Positions 1-8,032 of a stretch of 64,000 nucleotides of DNA are shown here, piece after piece (position 1 is the first letter of the stretch; every line of letters starts with the position of its first letter). Both the position numbers and the translations under genes were made by a program. The stretch is from NCBI GenBank assembly GCA_947378965.1, contig CANCMG010000004.1:1-64000 (forward strand), written 5' to 3'. This DNA comes from Alcaligenaceae bacterium. Lineage in GTDB: Bacteria; Pseudomonadota; Gammaproteobacteria; Burkholderiales; Burkholderiaceae_B. The notes under the pieces were generated by a model. It was not told where the DNA came from. It did not search any database and saw only the letters and a list, made by a program, of their open reading frames with translations.

Positions 1-121
1 TTGGCCCGACTAACAATGTGTTGAGCCAATCAAGCAGGAGGACAAAAGGGGTCGCGAGTGCGCATAACGGCACGCCGACCCGATGGTCGATGGTGCGCAT
101 GGTGTCGACGCTTAGGCTCAT
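1..121 (-). CDS. Glycosyltransferase family 9 (LPS heptosyltransferase-like), N-terminal fragment cut by window edge
   Basis: An open frame starts with ATG at 121 on the minus strand (an in-frame ATG at 100 is the alternative) and runs without a stop off the left edge, giving about 40 residues. The segment RTIDHRVGVPLCAL followed by a hydrophobic stretch resembles the start of GT9 ADP-heptose:LPS heptosyltransferase-like proteins, which often open with a short arginine-rich, VGVP-containing segment. It begins 53 nt after the flippase-like gene and would be the third gene of the same operon, consistent with lipopolysaccharide or surface glycan assembly. The identification uses only the N-terminus and is tentative. 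Confidence 0.5.
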   Translation of the reverse strand, partial: MSLSVDTMRTIDHRVGVPLCALATPFVLLLDWLNTLLVGP

Positions 122-174
122 CAGCAGGGACTCTTAAAGTTTGTAAACATGCGAAGGCGAGATGTTGGTGTCCG

Positions 175-1227
175 TCACGGTGTGGCAAGCTCAGTTTTAT
201 TTGCGCTAGATGCGTCCGCGCGACGGCGATGCAAGAGCGACATTGCGCCGGGTAGATAGGTGATTAGGGTGACAATACCAAAGCTCACTGAGGCCAGCAC
301 GGTGACGCCACTATCGACACCCCACAATAACAGCGCGGCCGAAAGTGTTGCTTCACGCAAGCCCCAGCCTGAGATACTAATGGGCAGCATCATCAGCAGA
401 CCCAGGGCCGGTAGGCCTACCATCAGTGCAGCGAAGGGCGCATAGACACCAAATGCACGTAGGCAAAACCAAAACGCGCACAGTGCAAGCGTATGGGTCA
501 TGACAGAAATCGTGAGTTGCACCGCCACTTGTGGCCAGCCAAAGGCGGTATCAACGCCCTTGAGAGCCTGGCTCATTCCGAGTTTGGTCAGCAACGCTAA
601 GATTAGGCCGCGTGTGCGTTGCGGCTTAAGCAACAGGCACCCTACAACCGCTCCGCCAAGCATCGCGCCCAACACCCAAGCGCCAAGCGTAGGCCCCCAA
701 GGTGCAATCAACGAGCCACTTAGCAGCAAGCCAAGTGCGCCAAGGATATTGTTGCCGACCAGGCCTAAGGCGCGATCAAGCGCAACGCTTAAAAAGCCAA
801 GACGTAGACGCGGCGGGGCATGCTGCAGGTCAATTGGCTGGTGCAGCTCTTGCGTGAGTGTGGGTTGTGACGACGTGGTCGCCTCGCAGTTGTGAGCAAG
901 CCGACTCGCCTCAACAGCGCGATAGCTATCGCCCCCAATTGTGCTGGGCAAGCCTTGGTTGATCAGGCCACCGGCAAAATAAAGAGTGATGTAATTTGTG
1001 ACAGGGTGATAGAGCCCGAGGCTGCGTAATAGCCAGCCCCAGCGCACCACGGCTAGCAGGTTGGCAGACACGAGCAGCGCCAGTGCAAGCCCAAACCATT
1101 GGGGTTGAATTTCAATTTTTGTTGAGCTGAGTGCTTGCCAGTCGATATTGCGCACAGCAAGCCATAAAAGCAAGAGCGACAACACGACTCGCAGATAGGG
1201 CCACAGCGATTTAAGGGTATTTTTCAA
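175..1227 (-). CDS. Flippase-like integral membrane protein (lysylphosphatidylglycerol synthase TM-domain family)
   Basis: This 350-residue hydrophobic protein has about eight predicted membrane segments, the first near residues 12-26. It carries the motif NQGLPSTIGGD at about residues 90-100, typical of the LPG_synthase_TM / UPF0104 family often annotated as 'flippase-like domain'. No catalytic synthase domain is present, so a role in lipid or lipid-linked sugar handling is inferred from the family and its neighbours. The start is TTG at 1227; it overlaps the TGA of the upstream GT39 gene by four bases, indicating translational coupling. Residues about 111-140 form a hydrophilic insert with no membrane character. 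Substrate is unknown. Confidence 0.8.
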   Translation of the reverse strand: MKNTLKSLWPYLRVVLSLLLLWLAVRNIDWQALSSTKIEIQPQWFGLALALLVSANLLAVVRWGWLLRSLGLYHPVTNYITLYFAGGLINQGLPSTIGGDSYRAVEASRLAHNCEATTSSQPTLTQELHQPIDLQHAPPRLRLGFLSVALDRALGLVGNNILGALGLLLSGSLIAPWGPTLGAWVLGAMLGGAVVGCLLLKPQRTRGLILALLTKLGMSQALKGVDTAFGWPQVAVQLTISVMTHTLALCAFWFCLRAFGVYAPFAALMVGLPALGLLMMLPISISGWGLREATLSAALLLWGVDSGVTVLASVSFGIVTLITYLPGAMSLLHRRRADASSANKTELATP

Positions 1228-2783
1228 TTCGGTTTACCTGCGTGGGTCGGCGCTTGCGCACCCCCCCAGTGACGGCAGTGATAAAAGCTAAAGTCTGAAA
1301 CTAATCTACCCAGCCGCTCGATATTCTGTTGCTCAACCCGCGTGCAAGACTCAAAACCGCCGGCTTGCGTGGGTAAATCAAAGGACATTTGTGACCAGTT
1401 TACAAAAATACTGTCCTGTCCTGTTGGGATTTGCCCAAACCACAAGTCAAACTGGTCAAAGCGCGAGTCAAGCACAAAAATATCTAGCGGTCGGGCATAC
1501 CAAGCCATGCGGCTCGCGAGAGTCCAGTTTTTGACTGAAATCGACGGTATTTGTAAGCTGCGTGCCAACTCGCGCGCCCGGGCTCCTGCAAGATCCCAGC
1601 CCCACATGTCAGCGAGCGGGTTTTTTTTGCCCCAAGCGTGTTGCTGGCTGATGCCAGGGATCCCAATAAAAAACAGCGCGACAAAGGCCAGCAGGCAGAT
1701 GATGGTTTGTGTGCGCACGAAGGCGACGATCCACTGCTGTTTACCAGAGCGCCAATAGGTGGCCAACGCGTGTGCGGCAAAGGGAGTCAGTGCCAGCCAA
1801 GCTGGCCCGGTCCAGTGCGGCAAACTTCCACCACCCGACAACGCGGCAGTCACTCCAAAAGGCAGCAAAAAAAACGACAGCAGCCCAAGTGCTGGCCAGT
1901 TACGACTGCCGGCTAACTGGCGCAGCGCCAAGTAGCCGCCTAAAAATAATAGAGGCCCATAGGCAACCAGTTGTATGCCAATAAAGGCAAGTAACCGGCG
2001 GGCTTGCCATTGACCACCACTGCCATGGTTGAGCTGATACACAAACGACACCCAGTCATGTTGAGCGTTCCAGTAAAAGACTGGCGAGACGAGACAGCAG
2101 GCAATCACTAGCGCACACCAAGGGCCAGGGGTGAGCAACCAGCGCAAGCCCTGCGTACTGCTCAGTGTCAGAACGAGTGCAATCGCTGGCAGGATAGCCG
2201 TGTATTTTGATAAGCCCGCCAGCCCGAGCAAGACGCCAGCACTCAACCACAGACGCAGTCGCGGTTGAGTGGTGTCCGCCGCTTGTTCAGTTGTGCTGAG
2301 CTGAAGTGCGACCCGCATGAGAAGCAGGGAAAGCACCATCAGTAAGGTGTCGGGTAGCAGGCCGACTCCCAGAACATGTAGCAAAGGCGCTAGCAACACC
2401 AGCGCTACGGCCCAGAGCCCCGCGAGCTCTTGGCCTCGGGGATCTGTTTGCCAAGCGGGCACCACTCGAGGCAATTGGAGGGTGATGTCGCGAGCAATCA
2501 GGCAGGCCGCAAGCCAGAGCAATTGCGGAATCAGGCGCAGTACGCCATCGGGTACCCCGAGCGCAACGAGAGGCCATTGCAGCCAGCCGACTAAAGGTGG
2601 ATGATCAAAATAGCTGAGGGCGAGCTTGTCAGCATATAAGGCGTAATGCGCCTCGTCGACCGAAAGCGTAAGCAAGCCGCCAAACACCATATGCACGCAG
2701 AGACCAAACACAAGCAGCGCCAACAGGCGCTGAGTCAGGGTTGACGCACGAAGGCTTGCTGCGACAGAGGAGAATAAAGGCAA
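1224..2783 (-). CDS. Glycosyltransferase family 39 (ArnT/PMT-like) integral membrane protein
   Basis: The 519-residue polytopic protein transfers a sugar from a polyprenyl-phosphate donor, by family analogy, at the periplasmic face of the inner membrane. The first periplasmic loop carries DEAHY (about residues 43-47) and SYFDHPP (57-63), the acidic and substrate-loop motifs of GT39/PMT_2 enzymes. About ten membrane helices follow, then a soluble C-terminal domain from about residue 430. The start is TTG at 2783, supported by an AGGG seven bases upstream; no ATG gives a complete first helix. The gene leads an operon with the flippase-like protein and the GT9 fragment. Acceptor (lipid A, core sugar or other glycan) cannot be told from sequence. 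Confidence 0.85.
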   Translation of the reverse strand: MPLFSSVAASLRASTLTQRLLALLVFGLCVHMVFGGLLTLSVDEAHYALYADKLALSYFDHPPLVGWLQWPLVALGVPDGVLRLIPQLLWLAACLIARDITLQLPRVVPAWQTDPRGQELAGLWAVALVLLAPLLHVLGVGLLPDTLLMVLSLLLMRVALQLSTTEQAADTTQPRLRLWLSAGVLLGLAGLSKYTAILPAIALVLTLSSTQGLRWLLTPGPWCALVIACCLVSPVFYWNAQHDWVSFVYQLNHGSGGQWQARRLLAFIGIQLVAYGPLLFLGGYLALRQLAGSRNWPALGLLSFFLLPFGVTAALSGGGSLPHWTGPAWLALTPFAAHALATYWRSGKQQWIVAFVRTQTIICLLAFVALFFIGIPGISQQHAWGKKNPLADMWGWDLAGARARELARSLQIPSISVKNWTLASRMAWYARPLDIFVLDSRFDQFDLWFGQIPTGQDSIFVNWSQMSFDLPTQAGGFESCTRVEQQNIERLGRLVSDFSFYHCRHWGGAQAPTHAGKPN

Positions 2784-2953
2784 TTCAGCACCCTAAGAAG
2801 TGCTCGCAGTATAGACGGGTAGCGAGTCGCGCTCATGAACCCTTGCCTGTCAACGTTTGTTACATGTGATCGCCTTAGGCGTGTACAGCGCTTTGTCGAC
2901 TGGCTTCGACCCCACGTCATCGTGTCACTGGCGCGTCGAGATTGCACGACCAG

Positions 2954-3682
2954 CTACTTGATCACGACCGGAAACACTCGCCAAGTGATTTGGCGCTTAC
3001 CGTCAAGGTCGAAGAGCCTAGCGTTGACGCGGCGCGCAACAAAGCCTGCTGGTAGATCGGCTTGCCCACTGACACTCAGGTAATGCCCAAACGCGACGTG
3101 AGTGCGTTCGAGCGTGACGGTTTCGGTGCGACCGTCTTTGTGGGTGCCTTCAAAGCTGAGTTCGAGTAAGCCTTTGAATTCAGGACGATCGGCCTTGTCT
3201 TGAAGTAGCCAGAGCACATAGGTGAGCTTGGGGTGCGTTTTATCTTGGTTAAAGATGGCTGTACTCACGCCAATGGGGCCAAAGCGCGCGTCAAAAGGCA
3301 GAGTTTGAACGAACAGATTGAGTTGTTCTTTAAGTGGTGCCACGACCGCCAGAGTCGTGCTGAGTTCGTCTTTGAGTGCACGATTAAGTTTTTCGCTGTC
3401 ATCGCGTGTAGACTCAAGCAAGCGTGTTTGTTCGTCAAGCTTGGTTTGCAGGCGTTGGCGTTCGAGCGTTGCGCTATGAAGTTCTTCAGTGAGCTTTTGC
3501 GCCTCGGAACTCGTGAGATGCTTGGGGCCATAGCTGGTTTGTAAAATCAGCATGCCACTTCCCCCAGCGAGCACCCCGAGTAACAATAAAATAAGCCAGC
3601 TTGGCAGCCTGAGCGAGCGCCGGCGCGTGTCATAGGGGGCAGGTTTAAAAATTGCCCGCTTCGGTTGAATGCGAATCACCAT
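2954..3682 (-). CDS. DUF6776-like membrane-anchored coiled-coil protein
   Basis: A protein of 242 residues with a basic N-terminus, one membrane segment (about residues 29-48), a coiled-coil stretch rich in Glu, Gln, Arg and Leu (about 62-105) and a C-terminal beta-rich domain. This bitopic layout places most of the protein in the periplasm. It matches a family of unknown function common in Burkholderiales (DUF6776 by recollection). The start is ATG at 3682, with GAGGGA at ideal spacing; a TTG four codons upstream lacks such a site. It lies 18 nt beyond the 3' end of murU on the same strand, so it may be co-transcribed with amgK-murU. Function is unknown. Confidence 0.7.
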   Translation of the reverse strand: MVIRIQPKRAIFKPAPYDTRRRSLRLPSWLILLLLGVLAGGSGMLILQTSYGPKHLTSSEAQKLTEELHSATLERQRLQTKLDEQTRLLESTRDDSEKLNRALKDELSTTLAVVAPLKEQLNLFVQTLPFDARFGPIGVSTAIFNQDKTHPKLTYVLWLLQDKADRPEFKGLLELSFEGTHKDGRTETVTLERTHVAFGHYLSVSGQADLPAGFVARRVNARLFDLDGKRQITWRVFPVVIK

Positions 3683-3700
3683 ATAGTCCCTCAAACAACA

Positions 3701-4414
3701 CTAATTTTCGTAGTGGATTGTTGTTATTTTACCTTCGAGTGCAGCTAGACGTTCTGGGGTACCCACATCAATCCATTCTGACTGATGCAGAGCTCCGCAC
3801 ACCTGATTATTTTTCATGGCTTGCCGCAAAAGCGGCGCCAATTTGGCAGGTTGGTGCGCTGGAGTATGTTCAAAAAGCTCGGGTTGATAGACTCCGATAC
3901 CTGCAAACGTGTGCCGCACGGGATTGTCGGCACTTGCGACCTCATCGTGTAAGAGCCCGTCACTCTCAAGTAAAAAATCACCCGTTGGATGTTGTACTGG
4001 GTTTGGTACCATCAAGAGCCAAGCTAAACATGAACGTAACTTTAGCTCGCAAGCAAAGTGCTTTGCCTGGACAGGATCCCAGTCGCACCAGATGTCACCA
4101 TTTAGCACTAAAAAAGGCTCGTTGCCCAGCAGGGGTAACGCCGTGGCGATTCCACCTGCGGTTTCAAGCGCGTGAGGCTCGGGCGAGTAGCGAATGTTCA
4201 GCCCGAATTGTTGACCCGAACCGAGTGCTTTTTCGATCATGCCGCCTAGCCACGCATGGTTGATGACGACTTCAGAAAAGCCTGCGCGTGCGAGTTTTTC
4301 AAGATGCCACTGGATCAAAGGTTTGCCTGCTACCGAAAGTAATGGTTTAGGCATGTGATCGGTCAGTGGACGCATGCGTTCGCCGCGTCCGGCGGCCAAA
4401 ATCATCGCACGCAT
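3701..4414 (-). CDS. murU: N-acetylmuramate-1-phosphate uridylyltransferase
   Basis: MurU makes UDP-MurNAc from MurNAc-1-phosphate and UTP in the peptidoglycan recycling shortcut that bypasses de novo UDP-GlcNAc/MurA synthesis. The nucleotidyltransferase signature LAAGRGERMRPLTDHMPKPL spans residues 6-25 (Lys23 would contact the phosphates), and NGD at 105-107 is the metal-binding motif. Its 237 residues fit a single-domain sugar nucleotidyltransferase without the left-handed helix of GlmU. Start and the amgK stop overlap as TAATG, so the two are coupled. The pairing with AmgK is what separates MurU from other sugar-1-phosphate transferases. Confidence 0.88.
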   Translation of the reverse strand: MRAMILAAGRGERMRPLTDHMPKPLLSVAGKPLIQWHLEKLARAGFSEVVINHAWLGGMIEKALGSGQQFGLNIRYSPEPHALETAGGIATALPLLGNEPFLVLNGDIWCDWDPVQAKHFACELKLRSCLAWLLMVPNPVQHPTGDFLLESDGLLHDEVASADNPVRHTFAGIGVYQPELFEHTPAHQPAKLAPLLRQAMKNNQVCGALHQSEWIDVGTPERLAALEGKITTIHYEN

Positions 4415-5463
4415 TAGAAGGTGTACCCGACTTTGGTTTGTACCTGATCCAACTGATCCAGTACGCGCAGTAACGGCTTAAACGCGAGGTACCGCGCTGC
4501 AACTTGGCGCACATACTGGTTCACGCGCGGAATATGAGCCAAATAGGCGGCTTTGCCGTCGCGGTGATTGAGTCGGGCGAAAACGCCCAAAATACGCAGG
4601 TTACGCTGCAGCCCCATCCATTCATAATCCCGATGAAACTCGGCAAAGTCAGTTGGTACTGGCAGGCACCGTTTGCGTGCAAGCTCCCAGTAACGGATGG
4701 CCCAGTCAATTTGCTGGGGTTCTTCCCAGGTGGTGCGCGCGTCGACAACCAACGAGGCGAGGTCATACGTGATCGGTCCCGCAACTGCATCCTGAAAATC
4801 AAGGACTCCGGGGTTGACGCCATACTGGCCACCTTCACTGAGCATTAGGTTAGGCGAGTGAAAATCACGGTGAACCAAGACAATTGGCTGAGCCGCGTTG
4901 TGCGCGACCAGCAGGTCGAATACCTGATCCAATTGGGCTAACACTGCCGCTTCAAGCTTAGTCTTGCAATGTACGGTGACATACCACTCGATAAATAGTC
5001 CGAGTTCGTCTTTCAGGCGCTTGGCGTCATATGCCGGCAGCCCAGAATGGTCGGCAGTTTGAAGCTGTACTAACGCTGTCAGTGCGTCGCGGTAGAGGGG
5101 TTGTAGTTCGGCGTCGGTCAGGCCTTGCTGGATTTTGGCGTAATAGGTCGTCGGACCCAAATCAGACAGTAGCAAAAATCCCTGCCCGAGATCCTGCGCC
5201 CGGATTTCGGGCACGTTGAGCTTGACGGAGGCCAAACGGGCTGCGATATCGACGAAGGGACGGCAGTTTTCTTGGGGAGGAGGGGCGTCCATGACGACCA
5301 ATGTCCCCAAGCGTGCCTGAATTCTGAAATAACGCCTGAAACTAGCGTCACTAGAAGCAGGAGCGAGAGACTCAATTTGCAGCCCAATGTTCTTGTCAAG
5401 AGTCTCTAACCAATTGAGCAATAAAGACATTCTTGGATCTGAGGGGGGGGTCGGTTGGATCAT
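4414..5463 (-). CDS. amgK: Anomeric MurNAc/GlcNAc kinase of cell-wall recycling
   Basis: AmgK phosphorylates MurNAc (and GlcNAc) at the anomeric position, giving the 1-phosphate used by MurU. The 349-residue protein belongs to the aminoglycoside phosphotransferase fold: HRDFHSPN at residues 198-205 is the catalytic loop with the base Asp200, and LDFQD at 221-225 is the metal-binding DFG-like motif. It is the first gene of amgK-murU and is divergent from lptD, with 130 bp between them. A second possible start is Met12 (5430); neither has a strong Shine-Dalgarno. The AmgK/MurU route was established in Pseudomonas putida and is linked to fosfomycin tolerance; assignment here is by family and context. 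Confidence 0.87.
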   Translation of the reverse strand: MIQPTPPSDPRMSLLLNWLETLDKNIGLQIESLAPASSDASFRRYFRIQARLGTLVVMDAPPPQENCRPFVDIAARLASVKLNVPEIRAQDLGQGFLLLSDLGPTTYYAKIQQGLTDAELQPLYRDALTALVQLQTADHSGLPAYDAKRLKDELGLFIEWYVTVHCKTKLEAAVLAQLDQVFDLLVAHNAAQPIVLVHRDFHSPNLMLSEGGQYGVNPGVLDFQDAVAGPITYDLASLVVDARTTWEEPQQIDWAIRYWELARKRCLPVPTDFAEFHRDYEWMGLQRNLRILGVFARLNHRDGKAAYLAHIPRVNQYVRQVAARYLAFKPLLRVLDQLDQVQTKVGYTF

Positions 5464-5542
5464 GACTGAGTCGTTGGTTGAAGGATAACGGAGATTGACC
5501 GGGAACCTCGGTCAAATCTGAGGCAAATACGCTCCTCTTCTC

Positions 5543-5548
5543 TATAAT
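5543..5548 (+). promoter_or_regulatory. Putative -10 box of the lptD promoter
   Basis: A perfect TATAAT lies about 45 bp before the lptD start in the amgK/lptD divergent region. No good -35 hexamer is present 16-18 bp upstream; a TTGACC lies too far away (5495-5500). This suggests an activator-assisted or otherwise weak -35 promoter. Confidence 0.45.
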
Positions 5549-5593
5549 ACTGGGTGTCAGTGCCTTTGACTTAAAAAAGGCGCTCGGGCACGC

Positions 5594-8032
5594 TTGCCTC
5601 ATGCTGTTGCGATCCAGGTGATTTCTTCGAACGTGCGTATTCTTGGTTGGCTTTTGTTTCTGTCGTGTTTGAGTGTCGCCGCTGCGCAGACGCCGAGCAC
5701 TGCTACCCTGAACACTCGCGAGGTACCAAACTCCGATGGCGTGTTGGTGCCGGGTTTGCGGGTCTCGCCCCGTCTTGAACGCAGCACGCCGTCAGAAAAG
5801 ACCATGCCGGTATTTATCGAGGCGGCCCAAATGCAGGGCGACGGCAAAAACAACCTGAAGATGCAAGGTCAGGCGGCGGTACGGCGCCAAGACGCTGTCT
5901 TGAAAGCCAGTATTGTTGATTACAACAAGGGGACGGGCGTGATGGACGCCCAGATCAATGCGCGCTTAATCCGCGATGGCAACGTGATTGGTGGCACGGG
6001 TATTTTGTATAAATCAGACGACGGCACCGCCACCGTCGATCAGCCAAACTTTTGGATTGAAAATGGTGGCGCTGGTGTAGGGTCTTGGGCTGATGTGTAT
6101 AACAAAAACCAGATGAGCTTGACGGATGTGACCTATAGTGGATGCCCATGTCCGCAGCCCTCTTGGTACATCGAAGCCGAAAAACTTGACCTCGACTTTA
6201 CGGCCAACGAAGGTGTCGCTCAAAACGGCGTGCTGTACTTTAAAGACTTCCCAATCCTAGCCTCGCCGTATCTGACGTTTCCGATCAAAAAAGAACGCAA
6301 ATCTGGATTTTTACTGCCAACCTTTGGCGTGACCAGCAATACAGGTGTTGACTTCACGCAGCCCTATTACTTCAATATTGCGCCCAATATGGACATGACT
6401 GCGCAAGTGCGTGCAATGTCAAAACGTGGTTTGCAGTACGGTGACGAATTTCGTTACCTCGGCGAAAATTACGTCGGCATGATGGCGGGTACCTACCTGA
6501 ACCGCGATCTGCAAACCGGTACTGACCGCTGGCTGTACACCGCCAATCACATGCAGCGTTTGGGCGGCGGTTTCTTTGCGGGCTATAACGTCAGCGGCGT
6601 TTCTGACGACAATTACTTCAACGATTTTGCAACGATGGCGGTCAACCAGTCGACCACCACATATTTGCCTCGGCAGGCTGGTGGTGGCTGGGCTAATGAG
6701 TTTTGGCAAACCAGTGTGCAGGTACAAACTTATCAAACCTTGCGCCCAGCGGGTACCGCGGTTGCGCCGATTTATAACAAAGTCCCCGAGCTCACCATGA
6801 ATGGTGCGCGCTTTGACCTGGGTGGTTTTGATATACAAACTCAAAACACCATCACCCGCTTCGAGATGCCGGTTGATCAGCGGTTTCCATATGGTCCAGA
6901 CGGGAGCCTGCGTTATAAGCCTGATGGCTCGCGCGCCTCGTCCTACACTTCAATCGCGTATCCGATCGTCAGACCAGGCTGGTACATCACACCCAAAATC
7001 GCCTTAAGTGCGACGCAATATCAAACCGACTGGTATGGTCTCGAAAACTGGTATGGCTACGGGCAAGCGTCAAACTCGCGTGTCTTGCCAATTATGTCAC
7101 TCGACTCTGGTATGACCTTTGACCGCGATACGACTTTCTTTGGCAAGCCCGCGGTTCAAACGCTTGAGCCTCGTGCCTACTACTTGAGGGTGCCGTATCG
7201 TGATCAGTCGCAGTTTCCGGTGTATGACACCACTTTGGCTGACTTCAATTTTTCGCAGGCGTTTCAAGAGAACATTTATGCGGGCGGTTGGGATCGTATC
7301 GCGAACGCCAATCAGGCCACGCTGGCATTGACAACCCGTTGGATGGATCAAGAGACCGGGTTTGAGCGTTTCAGTTTTGGGGTGGCCCAGCGCTACTACT
7401 TTGAAGATCAGATGGTGACCTTGCCCTTCGAAGTGCCGCGGACCAACACAAAATCTGAGTTTTTAATCGGTACGAGTGCTGCGCTAACCGATAAGCTCAA
7501 TACGTCTGCGACTTTTCAATATGATCCCTACCTGAGTCAATGGGATCGTGCGCAGGTGGTGGCGCGCTGGCGCCCACAGCGTTTGGCCATGATAGCTCTG
7601 TCGTACAGATATCAGATCAACCCACCGTCACTGGCGCTTTACCAGCCTCAAGGTCAAAATCAGGTCAGTGGTTCGTTTCAATGGCCTTTGGCAAAGAAAT
7701 GGTACACAATTGGTCGCGTGGATTATTCGTTTAATCGCGTGACGGCTCAGAGCATTATTGATCCGACAGTCATGGTCTCGATGCCTAAAGTGACGCAGGG
7801 TGTGCTGGGTGTCGAATACAAGGGCGACTGTTGTTGGTCTGCTCGTTTCGTGTTTCAGCGTTATGTTGTGAGTGCCGATCAAACCAACACCGCTGCATTT
7901 TTTCAGCTCGAACTTGGGGGCATCGGCAATCTTGGTCAAAACCCAATGGGGATCATTGGCAGAGCGATCCCCGGTTACGAAGCGGTCAATCCAGCGGTGC
8001 CCAATATCAGTAAATTTGAAAGGTACGAATAA
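5594..8032 (+). CDS. lptD: LPS-assembly outer membrane protein LptD
   Basis: LptD is the outer-membrane barrel that, with LptE, inserts lipopolysaccharide into the outer leaflet. The 812-residue protein has a signal-like segment (about residues 16-32), a periplasmic OstA/LptA-like domain (about 75-220) and a large beta-barrel rich in aromatic alternating strands. Cysteine pairs near residues 184/186 (GCPCP) and about 746/747 (GDCCW) correspond to the inter-domain disulfides of the family. The start is TTG at 5594 with AAAAAGG upstream; GTG at 5618 or 5633 remains possible. It is the first gene of lptD-surA-rsmA. Confidence 0.92.
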   Translation: MPHAVAIQVISSNVRILGWLLFLSCLSVAAAQTPSTATLNTREVPNSDGVLVPGLRVSPRLERSTPSEKTMPVFIEAAQMQGDGKNNLKMQGQAAVRRQDAVLKASIVDYNKGTGVMDAQINARLIRDGNVIGGTGILYKSDDGTATVDQPNFWIENGGAGVGSWADVYNKNQMSLTDVTYSGCPCPQPSWYIEAEKLDLDFTANEGVAQNGVLYFKDFPILASPYLTFPIKKERKSGFLLPTFGVTSNTGVDFTQPYYFNIAPNMDMTAQVRAMSKRGLQYGDEFRYLGENYVGMMAGTYLNRDLQTGTDRWLYTANHMQRLGGGFFAGYNVSGVSDDNYFNDFATMAVNQSTTTYLPRQAGGGWANEFWQTSVQVQTYQTLRPAGTAVAPIYNKVPELTMNGARFDLGGFDIQTQNTITRFEMPVDQRFPYGPDGSLRYKPDGSRASSYTSIAYPIVRPGWYITPKIALSATQYQTDWYGLENWYGYGQASNSRVLPIMSLDSGMTFDRDTTFFGKPAVQTLEPRAYYLRVPYRDQSQFPVYDTTLADFNFSQAFQENIYAGGWDRIANANQATLALTTRWMDQETGFERFSFGVAQRYYFEDQMVTLPFEVPRTNTKSEFLIGTSAALTDKLNTSATFQYDPYLSQWDRAQVVARWRPQRLAMIALSYRYQINPPSLALYQPQGQNQVSGSFQWPLAKKWYTIGRVDYSFNRVTAQSIIDPTVMVSMPKVTQGVLGVEYKGDCCWSARFVFQRYVVSADQTNTAAFFQLELGGIGNLGQNPMGIIGRAIPGYEAVNPAVPNISKFERYE

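Noticed and set aside
5495..5530. Sigma-E promoter before lptD (GGGAACCTC)
   Set aside because: A GAACCT-like -35 is present but no acceptable -10 at 16-17 bp spacing.
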